Assembly: GCA_964585245.1 (NCBI GenBank)
Contig: CAZPCV010000017.1
Coordinates: 1 to 27,141, forward strand
DNA from: CAZEDL01 sp964585245
Lineage (GTDB): Bacteria; Patescibacteriota; Patescibacteriia; Magasanikbacterales; GWA2-37-8
DNA length: 27,141 nt
Reading direction: 5' to 3'
Under the pieces are notes generated by a model that saw only the letters and a list, made by a program, of their open reading frames with translations, was not told the origin of the DNA and did no database searches. Of the stretch, positions 1 to 7,165 are shown piece after piece. Numbering within the stretch: the first letter of the stretch is position 1; every line of letters begins with the position of its first letter. The translations under genes were made by a program, and so were the position numbers.

Positions 1-389
1 GCAGTTTGAGTAAGTGTATACCCAACTATTGAGCCGCCAGGCCCATATGACCCCTGTTGATACACTGGAAATACGGCAATTGGATTGATCGTGATAGCGG
101 AATCCGGAATTCCGTTTTGTTTAAAGTAGGTGGCCACCTGCTGCAAGTCATTTTTAAGACCCGCGTATGCGTCCTTAAGATTATCTACGCCGGCAGATCG
201 TGAAAAGCTGCTGCGCCATTTTGCTGTATCAGAAGTAATTATCTGTTCAGACGAACCAGTAACGTTGATGGTTTGATCTAACGTTTTGCTGGTATAAAAG
301 ACGTGTGCTCCGGTAGCACCAACTGTTACCAGAGATATTCCTAGAATAAGGCCGAATATAATTAATCCTCTGTTGGTAATGGTGTTCAT
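1..389 (-). CDS. SIMPL (DUF541) domain protein, C-terminus beyond the window
   Basis: The reading frame opens at the ATG at 389 and stays open to base 1, so only the first 129 residues are present. Residues about 7-30 form one hydrophobic segment, read as a membrane anchor or uncleaved signal. It is followed by a stretch beginning ITVTG-like (INVTGSSEQ), then periplasmic-type sequence with SGS/FSR and a DLQQVATYFKQNGI helix. This layout matches the start of SIMPL/DUF541 proteins, which are envelope proteins of poorly defined role. It is the last gene visible of the minus-strand host cluster, 62 bases after the CvpA-like gene. The family call rests on the short N-terminal pattern only, so a different anchored extracytoplasmic protein is possible. 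Confidence 0.65.
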   Translation of the reverse strand, partial: MNTITNRGLIIFGLILGISLVTVGATGAHVFYTSKTLDQTINVTGSSEQIITSDTAKWRSSFSRSAGVDNLKDAYAGLKNDLQQVATYFKQNGIPDSAITINPIAVFPVYQQGSYGPGGSIVGYTLTQT

Positions 390-451
390 ACTCAATAATT
401 TAATGAATTAATGTGAATTATGTACTATACGAAAATGTGTTATATCTTAAA

Positions 452-1126
452 TTATATAGTAGAAGATGCCGCCTTCCCTGAGGTGTCTTTTAGCGGCATC
501 AAGCTAGCGGGTAACTTAAAATTTTTAAGTTCATTGACATCTTTGGGAAACGTAATACCAGGAGGTAATTTTAAATTTGTCGGCATGCCAAATGTTTTTG
601 GTAACGAGAACCCAGAAAATTCATTAACTAAATTCACGACGCTATCGGGTAGCAGTGGCCACAAGAATTTGCTGAAACTAACAACGTGCGGCGCAGATTT
701 AGATTTATCAAGCCCACTCATCACTGTGGAATTCGGGGGAAATTTGGTAATAAAAAATATCGCAATTCCTACTAAAATTAACCCTTCTAATACTCCCAAG
801 ACAGCACCCAAAGATTCGTCGATTAAATGCAGGAATGGCACTGCGGCCACGATGCTGAATAACTTTCCTGCTATCCAGAAAGCTACCCCTATTAGACGGT
901 TGATAATGAAAAATAGCAAGACAAAAACCAGCACTTTTGCGAAATTTGGATTCCAATCGGTAAATTGAATTAATTTAATCGCGAGGGCTTCGTAGTAATG
1001 GCCGGCCAGGTAAATACCCAGGATAGTTCCGGCCAGCGCTCCAAGTGCATGAATCAGTCCGGTCCGGAATCCCAAAATTCCAAATAATAGTATTGTCCCT
1101 AATATAATTATATCAGCTGTGGCCAT
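452..1126 (-). CDS. CvpA family membrane protein
   Basis: The 224-residue product has four hydrophobic helices in its first 125 residues (about 5-25, 28-45, 62-80 and 100-125). It also has the family-like pattern of a Gly-rich first helix (LLFGILGFRTGLI) and an LLFFIINRLIG helix. The remaining 95 residues are hydrophilic and Pro-rich. CvpA proteins are inner-membrane proteins first linked to colicin V export and later to envelope stress and division; the exact activity is unsettled. The ATG at 1126 is well supported by an AAGGAG Shine-Dalgarno (complement of 1128-1133), one of the few strong ones in this window. It lies 27 bases after metG on the same strand. Confidence 0.85.
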   Translation of the reverse strand: MATADIIILGTILLFGILGFRTGLIHALGALAGTILGIYLAGHYYEALAIKLIQFTDWNPNFAKVLVFVLLFFIINRLIGVAFWIAGKLFSIVAAVPFLHLIDESLGAVLGVLEGLILVGIAIFFITKFPPNSTVMSGLDKSKSAPHVVSFSKFLWPLLPDSVVNLVNEFSGFSLPKTFGMPTNLKLPPGITFPKDVNELKNFKLPASLMPLKDTSGKAASSTI

Positions 1127-1153
1127 ACTCCTTGTTAGTTAATAAAAATAAAG

Positions 1154-2713
1154 TTATTTAAGTATTTCGTTGGTTTTGTTGTCTAAGCGTGGAAATAGCA
1201 TGTTTTGTTTGGCAATGTTATTCCCTACCACCAACTCTACCCATTGCTGCAAATCTGTTAGTGACTTTTTTAATTCTACGGCTACATCGAGGCCAAGCTG
1301 GGAAATAATTCTTTCGGATGTTTCGGGCATTACGGGCCAGATCATAATCGCAATATGGCGTAATCCTTCGGCCAAATGGTAGAGCAGATTATTCACTTTT
1401 ACACTCTCCCCTGCTTTGGCCAGTTTCCAGGGTTCGGCATCGGAAATTAATTGATCGCAATAGGTTATAAATTTACTGGTGGCCTCGAGGGCTAAATCAA
1501 AACGCCAGCGTTCCATAGCGCTGGTATAACTGGGCCAGACGGTTTTTGATAGATAATCAATTAAGCCCTGATTAACATCGGTCACTTTGGGTACTAGCCC
1601 ATCACTGTATTTTTCGATCATGGTTAAGACGCGATTGGTTAAATTTCCAATACCGTTGGCCAGATCACCGTTGTATCGTTCCTGGAATTTGGTATGTGAA
1701 AAATCACCATCGTTATCAAAAGGAATTTCGCGCATCAAGAAATAGCGTACCGCTTCGAGCGGATACTTCTCTACCAACTCTAGCGGATTGATTACGTTGC
1801 CGATGGTTTTACTCATTTTTTGGCCGTCTACCGTAATCCAACCATGGACGGCAATTTGCGCAGGGATTTCTACGCCTGCGCTCATGAGCATGGCTGGCCA
1901 CAACAGCGAGTGAAAGCGATTAATTTCTTTGCCGACCATGTTAACTCCGGGCCAAAATTTTTGCAGCAATGATTCATTATCCGAGCCATAGCCCAGGGCC
2001 GTAATATAGTTGGTAAGCGCATCGAACCAGACATACATCACCTGAGTCGGGTCTCCAGGCACCGGCACGCCCCACGGTAATTTTTCGGCTACGCGTGAGA
2101 TGCTGACATCTTCTAAACCACTTTTCAGCATATTTTGCATTTCGTGGAACTTGCTCTCTGGGTAGACGAACTGAGGGTTTTGCTCGAATAAAAATTCCAA
2201 AGGCTCCTGATAGCGTGATAGGCGGAAAAAATAATTTTCTTCGGTCAAGAGCTCCGGTACTCGCTGATGATCCACACACTTACCGTCTACTAAATCTTTC
2301 TCGGTTTTGAATGATTCGCAGCCGACACAATAGAGGCCGGTATAGGACTTTTTGTAGATATCACCAGTTTTTTCTACCGCCTGCCAAAATTTTTGGGCTC
2401 CCTCGATATGTCGCGCTTCGGTGGTGCGGATAAAATCATTATTAGTAATATTCCATTGATCCGCTAAGTTTTGGTATAGCGCAGACATTTTTTCCGCGTA
2501 GTTTTCGGCGGTCAAACCGAATTCACGGGCGGTTTTAAGCACTTTTTGGCCATGTTCATCCGTGCCGGTCAAAAAATAAACTTCTTTGCCGAGAAGGCGC
2601 TGGTATCGAGCCATGACATCGGCGTAGAGAATTTCTAAGGCAAAACCGATATGCGGTTCGGCGTTGGCGTAGGGAATGGCGGTGGTGATAAAAAAAGTGC
2701 TGGATTCTTTCAT
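1154..2713 (-). CDS. metG: Methionyl-tRNA synthetase
   Basis: It charges tRNA-Met with methionine using ATP, in the cytosol. The class I signatures are present: HIGF at residues 21-24, preceded by PYANAEP, and KMSKT at 299-303. The connective-peptide zinc knuckle is represented by C129/C132 and C146/H149. The DEHGQK and WFDAL motifs of MetRS are also present. The product is 519 residues and lacks the C-terminal EMAPII-like tRNA-binding domain of longer MetRS enzymes. The start at 2713 was chosen because the family-conserved N-terminus (STFFITTAIPYAN) begins there; an in-frame ATG at 2749 would overlap the end of rsmI and adds 12 non-conserved residues. No clear Shine-Dalgarno is seen, so coupling to the upstream rsmI (ending at 2733) is likely. 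Confidence 0.97.
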   Translation of the reverse strand: MKESSTFFITTAIPYANAEPHIGFALEILYADVMARYQRLLGKEVYFLTGTDEHGQKVLKTAREFGLTAENYAEKMSALYQNLADQWNITNNDFIRTTEARHIEGAQKFWQAVEKTGDIYKKSYTGLYCVGCESFKTEKDLVDGKCVDHQRVPELLTEENYFFRLSRYQEPLEFLFEQNPQFVYPESKFHEMQNMLKSGLEDVSISRVAEKLPWGVPVPGDPTQVMYVWFDALTNYITALGYGSDNESLLQKFWPGVNMVGKEINRFHSLLWPAMLMSAGVEIPAQIAVHGWITVDGQKMSKTIGNVINPLELVEKYPLEAVRYFLMREIPFDNDGDFSHTKFQERYNGDLANGIGNLTNRVLTMIEKYSDGLVPKVTDVNQGLIDYLSKTVWPSYTSAMERWRFDLALEATSKFITYCDQLISDAEPWKLAKAGESVKVNNLLYHLAEGLRHIAIMIWPVMPETSERIISQLGLDVAVELKKSLTDLQQWVELVVGNNIAKQNMLFPRLDNKTNEILK

Positions 2714-2732
2714 AGTACGAAAAATATTAACT

Positions 2733-3398
2733 TTAGGTTGAAACAACAATCACAAATTCTCCACGTTCATCAGTCATTTGCTCTATGATCTGCTCAATTG
2801 TGCCGCGATAAATGGTTTCAAATTTTTTAGTAAGTTCGCGGCCTACTACCACTTTTTGGTTGGGTTTTAAAACAGCCTGCAATTCACTCAAACATTTTTT
2901 TATACGGTGTCCAGATTCATAAAAAACCACCGTATGTTCAGAAGCCGCCGCTTCTTTAAAAAATTTTTGCCGTTTATTTTTGTGTGGAGGAAAACCCAAG
3001 AAAATAAATTTATCAGTCGGAAAGCCAGAAACACTCAAACCCGCGATAGCGGCGCACGCGCCGGGAATTGGGATGATTTGTATGCCTTTGGTGGTCAAAT
3101 GGCTAATTAACTCATTTCCGGGATCACTGATGCCAGGGGTACCGGCGTCAGTTACCAGTGCTAAATTTTTTCCATTATTTAGAAGCTCGATAATATTTTT
3201 TATTTTTTTCGCATCACTGTGGTGGTGATAACTTTCGATCGGGGTGGAAATACCAAAATGTTCCAACAGGTTGCGTGTAACCCGGGTATCTTCGCATAGT
3301 ATGCAGTCTACAGTTTTCAGAGTATGCAAAGCACGCGCGGTAATGTCGTCGAGATTGCCGATTGGTGTTGCAATAATAGATAAAGTTCCGCTAGACAT
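2733..3398 (-). CDS. rsmI: 16S rRNA (cytidine-1402-2'-O)-methyltransferase
   Basis: RsmI methylates the ribose of C1402 in the 30S decoding centre, using S-adenosylmethionine. The TP-methylase (tetrapyrrole methylase-like) fold is clear: ATPIGNLDDIT at residues 10-20, CEDTRVTRNLL, the SAM-loop pattern LVTDAGTPGISDPG, and PGACAAIAGL followed by GFPTDKFIFLGF. The C-terminal part has VVFYESGHRI and GRELTKKFE, both RsmI hallmarks. The 221-residue length is somewhat short compared with E. coli RsmI because the small C-terminal domain is missing, as in several compact genomes. It ends 20 bases before metG, in what looks like one operon with iscS upstream. Confidence 0.96.
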   Translation of the reverse strand: MSSGTLSIIATPIGNLDDITARALHTLKTVDCILCEDTRVTRNLLEHFGISTPIESYHHHSDAKKIKNIIELLNNGKNLALVTDAGTPGISDPGNELISHLTTKGIQIIPIPGACAAIAGLSVSGFPTDKFIFLGFPPHKNKRQKFFKEAAASEHTVVFYESGHRIKKCLSELQAVLKPNQKVVVGRELTKKFETIYRGTIEQIIEQMTDERGEFVIVVST

Positions 3399-3456
3399 AG
3401 CCTTATTCTAGCAAAAATCATTAAAAAAGCCAAGAGTTCGGAATACGGATATTGTC

Positions 3457-4656
3457 TTACGCGGCGGGTAAAGAACGAAGAAGGCTGACCAGTCGTGTTA
3501 CCTGTTCTACGGTGTAATCAATGTCGCTAATGGTAGTGCCATGCCCCAGCGAGAAACGCAGGGTTGATTTGGATTCCACAAGGCTTGTTCCAATCGCGGT
3601 GAGCACATGTGATGCCTCGGTAGAGCGGGCAGTACAGGCCGAGCCTGTTGAACACATAATACCGACGTTATCGAGATAAAGTAGTAACATCTGGCCATCA
3701 ACACCAGAGAAAGCAATATTAAGATTGTTGGGCAATCTATCAGTCCCGATTACAGGGCCGTGCCAAATAAGACCGGTACAATTTTTTTGCAGTTCTTCCC
3801 AAAAGTAGGCGCATACATCCCGCAGGCGCTTGGTTTCGGTTTCTTTGGATAGCTCAGCGAGCTCTAGGGCTTTGGTAAACCCTACGATTCCCGGAATATT
3901 TTCTGTGCCAGCTCGCTTGCCGAATTCTTGGCTGCCTCCCCGGACAAGCGGTTCAATCCTGGTGCCTTTACGAATATACAAAATTCCTGATCCTTTGGGG
4001 CCATACATTTTGCTGCCGTTTATCGTCATCAAGTCCACGTGGAGTCGTTCGACATTCAAATCTAAGTACCCCGCAGCTTGGCAGGCATCCGTATGAAAAT
4101 ACGGATACGCACTCCCCTTTTCTTTACGGTATTTCAACAGTTCTTTACCTATTTCGCCTATCGGCTCGATCGTTCCGATTTCGTTATTCGCATACATGAT
4201 TGAGATCAGAATTGTGTCGGGTCGTATAGCTTGGATTATTTTTTTGGGATCAACACCACCTGTTTTATCGACTTCAATATAGGTAATTTCAAATCCAGCC
4301 TCGTGGAGATCATTAAGCGGATGGAGTACGGCGTGATGTTCGATAGCGAGGGTGATGATATGCTTCCCGTGCTGCTCATGAGCGCGTGCCAGGCCGTAGA
4401 TGGCAAGGTTGTCTGATTCGCTGCCACCATTGGTAAAAATAATAGAATCTGGGTTAGTTCCCAGTATAGTAGCCACTCGTTTACGGCAGTCGCGAAGTGT
4501 TTGCTGTGCTTCTTGACCCAGGCTGTACAGAGCGGAGGGGTTGCCAAAAGAGTTCGCGAAAAATGGTAACATTGCTTCTACTACTCTAGGGTCTGTCGGA
4601 GTAGTAGCGGCATGATCTAGATACACCAGTCTCTTTGGTGATTCAGTGGCGGGCAT
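3457..4656 (-). CDS. iscS: Cysteine desulfurase (IscS/NifS type, PLP-dependent)
   Basis: It removes sulfur from cysteine to form an enzyme persulfide that feeds Fe-S cluster and tRNA thiolation pathways. YLDHAATTP lies at residues 12-20, the TNGGSESDNLA loop near 75, and EHHAV with the PLP-stacking His at 107. The Schiff-base Lys is at 216 (INGSKMYGPKG). The sulfur-accepting Cys is 341 in the loop GSACTARSTEASHVL. The 399-residue length is normal for the class I group. It begins only 4 bases after the exonuclease gene stop, so translation is probably coupled. No IscU or MnmA gene is adjacent, so its sulfur acceptor cannot be told from this window. Confidence 0.95.
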   Translation of the reverse strand: MPATESPKRLVYLDHAATTPTDPRVVEAMLPFFANSFGNPSALYSLGQEAQQTLRDCRKRVATILGTNPDSIIFTNGGSESDNLAIYGLARAHEQHGKHIITLAIEHHAVLHPLNDLHEAGFEITYIEVDKTGGVDPKKIIQAIRPDTILISIMYANNEIGTIEPIGEIGKELLKYRKEKGSAYPYFHTDACQAAGYLDLNVERLHVDLMTINGSKMYGPKGSGILYIRKGTRIEPLVRGGSQEFGKRAGTENIPGIVGFTKALELAELSKETETKRLRDVCAYFWEELQKNCTGLIWHGPVIGTDRLPNNLNIAFSGVDGQMLLLYLDNVGIMCSTGSACTARSTEASHVLTAIGTSLVESKSTLRFSLGHGTTISDIDYTVEQVTRLVSLLRSLPAA

Positions 4657-4660
4657 AGAG

Positions 4661-5254
4661 TTAAAACGGCAGGGTTAAGTTGATGGCTTTTTTGGTTGCG
4701 CCTCCACCGATATTTTTGGGAAAACTGAAATCAACCGCAAAGGGCAATACTTCGTTGGTTAGTGTTTTATAAAACAGCTGTCGATTATCACGACCGAATT
4801 CATACACTTCTTTGGTGACCAGCACATCTTGCTCGCAGTATTTTTTTATTTCATCGATTTTGCCTTCTTTCCACCAGCGGATGGCTTGCAATCCTTCGGC
4901 ACTTTTTTTGACGTTATCGAGAGTAGCTTTGGCTACATCATCTAGTTTGAGACGAATGCCCAGGCTTTCTTTAATTTTCTTGAGTAAATCGAGATGTGGT
5001 AATTGCTGCAGATCACCCAAATAGTAATTATTAAGTACCGGCAAATCGAAGTGTTCACTGTTATACCCGATTATCCGGTCCGCTCGTTCCAAAATGGGCC
5101 AGAGTTTACCAAGTTCCGATTCGGTAAAACTTTCGTAGGCATTAGTTTCGTAACGATAGACCGATACCACTGAAACTTTGAGCTTTTTAAAATCATTGTC
5201 AACATCAGCAAAGGTATTCTGCGTCTCAATATCAAAAATTACTTCATTAGGCAT
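4661..5254 (-). CDS. DEDDy-type 3'-5' exonuclease (YprB/RNase H-like fold)
   Basis: This is a compact 197-residue ribonuclease H-like exonuclease of the DnaQ/YprB superfamily. The four acidic metal ligands are visible: D8 and E10 (FDIET), D70 (GYNSEHFDLPVL) and D143, the last in Y139-C-E-Q-D143, the YxxxD pattern of the DEDDy subclass. The substrate, DNA or RNA, cannot be deduced. There is no polymerase or helicase domain attached. It is the first gene after the promoter at 5285-5313, with a leader of about 25 bases, and precedes iscS by 4 bases. Confidence 0.82.
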   Translation of the reverse strand: MPNEVIFDIETQNTFADVDNDFKKLKVSVVSVYRYETNAYESFTESELGKLWPILERADRIIGYNSEHFDLPVLNNYYLGDLQQLPHLDLLKKIKESLGIRLKLDDVAKATLDNVKKSAEGLQAIRWWKEGKIDEIKKYCEQDVLVTKEVYEFGRDNRQLFYKTLTNEVLPFAVDFSFPKNIGGGATKKAINLTLPF

Positions 5255-5284
5255 AAGATATAATCGCTATCTAAAATTTCTTTA

Positions 5285-5313
5285 ATAATAATGTAAAGTG
5301 TAAGCGTGGTCAA
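5285..5313 (-). promoter_or_regulatory. Sigma70-type promoter of the exonuclease-iscS-rsmI-metG block
   Basis: On the minus strand TTGACC (5313-5308) is followed by exactly 17 bases and then TATTAT (5290-5285). Transcription would start near 5278, about 24 bases before the exonuclease ATG at 5254. It lies in the only sizeable gap upstream of this closely packed minus-strand block. Confidence 0.72.
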
Positions 5314-5324
5314 TGCGCTCGTTA

Positions 5325-6176
5325 TTAAATTATGAGAGCTGGAAAAATTACTTGACGAATATTGTTATAAGCATTTTCAATGTTTTCACTAGAATTTATG
5401 GTTTTAGTCACTTCTCGCAAAATTAATTCATCTGGATTGGAGCGTAAAAACTTCATTTCCCCCTTAAGCACAAAACGTAAATTATAGATAATATAGTTTG
5501 ATAAAGAGAAACCAAGCCAGTGCCTACCTTTTTGATGAACATCTCTTATTAGTCTGCCTAATATAATTTCATACTCGCTGATTTGTTCCATCGAATTATT
5601 ATCATTAAATTTTGACAAAACAGTTAAAATTTTTTTCCAATCCGGATCTTGGTTCGAGGCTAATTGCGTGAGAATATTTTTTACCGAAAACAGTGGTTCA
5701 ATGGGGTTATGGGAAAATAAAATAATATGTGCCACTGTCAATTGTTTGATAGATTTTAAAAAGGAAATAGTTTTTTCAGTGTCGCTTCCGCCTCGTAATA
5801 ATGCCAAATAATGAAAATAAGCCAGTTTAATACAATTACGAAAAATTATTTTTGGATTAAGTTTGGATTTGTATATTAATCCAGTGTCATCTTGTCCATA
5901 GATATAATACCAGCCCAAACGAAAAAAGATTTTTGGGGTTACAAATATATTTAATTTTGAAATTATAAATTCATTTTTTAGAGCCACAATTGAGGCGGCA
6001 AAATGCTGGCGTTGCCAAAAAATTCGCCACGGGAAACTCGATATAACATAAAAATCAAGATCGCTAGTCTCGTGGGCTTCGCCATAGAGATAACTGCCTC
6101 CCAACCATACTTGGCTGCCAGAAAATAGTGTTTTTAACCTTAAGTGTAGAGATTGAATTTGACTGTGAGTGTACAT
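5325..6176 (-). CDS. Stand-alone nucleotidyltransferase-domain protein
   Basis: The N-terminal part carries the minimal Pol-beta-type nucleotidyltransferase motif: GGS at residues 26-28 and, 11 residues on, SDLDF (D39 and D41, the two metal-binding aspartates). A third acidic residue further on is not obvious, so activity is uncertain. Residues 110-283 are mostly helical, with no second domain I recognise. Length is 283 residues. It could transfer a nucleotide to an antibiotic, a protein or RNA; the sequence does not decide. It is probably the last host gene before the prophage, and its codons and A+T richness resemble the rest of the host block. A possible -10 (TATACT) lies just upstream of the start but has no good -35. 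Confidence 0.7.
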   Translation of the reverse strand: MYTHSQIQSLHLRLKTLFSGSQVWLGGSYLYGEAHETSDLDFYVISSFPWRIFWQRQHFAASIVALKNEFIISKLNIFVTPKIFFRLGWYYIYGQDDTGLIYKSKLNPKIIFRNCIKLAYFHYLALLRGGSDTEKTISFLKSIKQLTVAHIILFSHNPIEPLFSVKNILTQLASNQDPDWKKILTVLSKFNDNNSMEQISEYEIILGRLIRDVHQKGRHWLGFSLSNYIIYNLRFVLKGEMKFLRSNPDELILREVTKTINSSENIENAYNNIRQVIFPALII

Positions 6177-6251
6177 ATTACGCTGTAGTATAGACTATTT
6201 AGTAAAAAGAAAAAATAGCGTACTTATATTTTTAAGAAAATATGGAGTAGT

Positions 6252-6331
6252 CTTAATTTTGGCTAATTTTAGCCATTTTTTATTTTATTCACAGCTTAGG
6301 GCTTGCAAAATCTCTCTCTCTTTGCTATAGT
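6252..6331 (+). promoter_or_regulatory. Promoter region of the lipoprotein gene with palindrome and DnaA-box-like element
   Basis: A canonical promoter is present: TTGCAA (6303-6308), a 17-base spacer and TATAGT (6326-6331). The spacer begins with five TC repeats (6311-6320). Nine bases upstream of the -35 lies TTATTCACA (6285-6293), a match to the DnaA-box consensus TTWTNCACA. Further upstream is the perfect palindrome TGGCTAA-TT-TTAGCCA (6260-6275) followed by a T-run, which could equally act as a small terminator on the plus strand. In the leader downstream there is an inverted repeat ATAGGT/ACCTAT (6377-6382, 6397-6402). The same arrangement recurs upstream of the recombinase promoter. 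Confidence 0.65.
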
Positions 6332-6461
6332 GAGTTGTTTGTTCTTTGTAAATATGAATTGACGAATATTTTTGACATAGGTTTCTGGGGCATATCACCT
6401 ATTTAATATAGTTGTTTTGCCCCGCGAGCCTGTGTGCCGCGGTTGTCCAAGGAGTTTGAAC

Positions 6462-6812
6462 ATGAAGAAATATAAAATTCTCGGCGTTCTCGGCGTTCTC
6501 CTGGCTTCCTGCGGATTCTACTTCCCTGAGGGCCACCCCGTCTTGAACGGGGGCAATGGCGGCGGGTGCCCTTCGTCCTCGAAGGACGGGCCGCAGAGCC
6601 CCACCGACGGCGTTTGCGCCGCTCGGTTCCCTGAGCTTTTTTACCCGGAATCCCCCTCGCTGAAGCGAGGGGAATTCCGGGTCTGCTGCAAACCGGCCCC
6701 GGTGTCCACGTCGGCCTACTGCAAGCCGAGCACGGACTCGGACGAAGCCACGGCCAAGGCCGCCTGCCAGGCGGCCCTGAACGCCATGAACGGCGTCGAC
6801 GGCGGGCAGTAG
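6462..6812 (+). CDS. Cys-rich predicted lipoprotein, G+C-rich
   Basis: The start at 6462 is fixed by AAGGAG at 6449-6454, seven bases upstream. It gives a classical lipoprotein signal: MKK, a hydrophobic core and the lipobox LASC with Cys at residue 17. The mature protein has about 99 residues, is Gly/Pro/Ser-rich, and has six more cysteines, so disulfide bonds outside the membrane are plausible. I recognise no domain. Base composition is strikingly G+C-rich and changes sharply near 6418 and again near 6835, unlike both neighbours. The signal region contains a tandem nine-base repeat (GGCGTTCTC twice), and the gene contains strong hairpins. This suggests recent acquisition from a high-G+C source or, less likely, an assembly join. 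A surface role such as superinfection exclusion is possible but unsupported. Confidence 0.6.
   Translation: MKKYKILGVLGVLLASCGFYFPEGHPVLNGGNGGGCPSSSKDGPQSPTDGVCAARFPELFYPESPSLKRGEFRVCCKPAPVSTSAYCKPSTDSDEATAKAACQAALNAMNGVDGGQ
6643..6682. repeat. 18-bp near-perfect inverted repeat inside the lipoprotein gene
   Basis: Bases 6643-6660 and 6665-6682 are reverse complements apart from one mismatch, and are separated by the four-base loop TGAA. The hairpin lies mid-gene, without a T-run on its downstream side in either direction, so it is not an ordinary intrinsic terminator. It could slow translation, protect mRNA, or be a trace of a small mobile repeat. Confidence 0.8.
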
Positions 6813-6881
6813 CCAACAATTCCCTTACTGCTTCTCTGACATTCGTCGAGACGCAAAAATAAAAAAGCCGTAACCATCAAC

Positions 6882-6926
6882 GGGAGTCCTGCCTCCCACT
6901 ACTGGCCGAGTGAAATACCTCGGCCA
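6882..6926. other. Two adjacent hairpins downstream of the lipoprotein gene
   Basis: GGGAG (6882-6886) can pair with CTCCC (6893-6897). TGGCCGAG (6903-6910) pairs perfectly with CTCGGCCA (6919-6926) over an eight-base loop. They sit between the lipoprotein stop and the terminator at 6931, inside the likely transcript. Their function is unknown; 3'-end protection of the mRNA or a small structured RNA are both possible. Confidence 0.5.
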
Positions 6927-6930
6927 TCAT

Positions 6931-6960
6931 AAAAAACAACTTTTACAAGGTTGTTTTTTT
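6931..6960. terminator. Intrinsic terminator, plus strand, possibly bidirectional
   Basis: Ten A/T-rich base pairs (6931-6940 with 6950-6959, core ACAAC/GTTGT) close a nine-base loop and run into seven T on the plus strand. It would end the lipoprotein transcript. Because the outer arm is A-rich, it could also work leftwards. Confidence 0.65.
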
Positions 6961-6964
6961 AATT

Positions 6965-6998
6965 AAAAAATCCGTTAGTAGTGCTTTACTAACGGATT
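6965..6998 (-). terminator. Strong intrinsic terminator, minus strand
   Basis: AATCCGTTAGTA (6969-6980) pairs perfectly, 12 bp, with TACTAACGGATT (6987-6998) over a six-base loop. On the minus strand the stem is followed by a run of T. It lies 168 bases beyond the stop of the HTH gene and directly downstream of two minus-strand promoters, so it probably ends both the recombinase mRNA and a short separate RNA. Confidence 0.8.
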
Positions 6999-7108
6999 GT
7001 AACGATACAGAGATTAACGTTTGCTCCACTGTGGTGTTCGTTTGTAAGGTTTGCGACTATCAAATTCACCTATACTTTAACAATTTTCTAATTGTCAAAG
7101 TGCGTTCG
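6966..7108 (-). ncRNA. Candidate small RNA gene
   Basis: Two promoter-like sequences on the minus strand (7116-7144 and 7069-7098) point into a stretch without a reading frame of note. It ends in the strong terminator at 6965-6998. Predicted transcripts start near 7108 or 7062 and end near 6966, so about 143 or 97 bases. A small CCAC/GTGG hairpin lies near 7030. No known RNA family is recognised. The evidence is the promoter-terminator arrangement only; expression and exact ends are unproven. Confidence 0.5.
7069..7098 (-). promoter_or_regulatory. Promoter P2 of the small RNA, with a palindromic operator
   Basis: On the minus strand TTGACA (7098-7093), an 18-base spacer and TATAGG (7074-7069). 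A perfect palindrome ACAATT-TTCT-AATTGT (7080-7095) overlaps the -35 and the spacer, where a bound repressor would block polymerase. This arrangement is typical of phage and plasmid control regions. Confidence 0.55.
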
Positions 7109-7115
7109 TGTTATT

Positions 7116-7163
7116 AGTATATTTTATCCTCAACGATGTGTCAAGTAATAAAAAAGTGGATAA
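7116..7163 (-). promoter_or_regulatory. Promoter P1 of the small RNA, with TTATCCAC element
   Basis: On the minus strand a near-consensus promoter: TTGACA (7144-7139), 17 bases, TATACT (7121-7116). Ten bases upstream of the -35 is TTATCCAC (7163-7156), the same box found upstream of the recombinase promoter and, as TTATTCACA, upstream of the lipoprotein promoter. It lies immediately after the HTH gene stop. Confidence 0.65.
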
Positions 7164-7165
7164 CC

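Noticed and set aside
420..968. 182-codon plus-strand frame
   Set aside because: Lies opposite the CvpA-like gene, which has membrane helices and a strong Shine-Dalgarno; the plus frame has no recognisable pattern.
2714..2749. Longer metG start at 2749
   Set aside because: Adds 12 residues with no family similarity and overlaps rsmI; the conserved N-terminus begins at 2713.
6260..6281. Terminator for a plus-strand gene left of 6260
   Set aside because: No plus-strand gene precedes it; the palindrome is shared with the recombinase promoter region, so an operator is more likely.
6403..6819. Arg/Pro-rich 138-codon frame on the minus strand
   Set aside because: It is the mirror of the G+C-rich lipoprotein gene; its composition is the usual result of reading such DNA backwards, and the plus-strand frame has a Shine-Dalgarno, lipobox and promoter.
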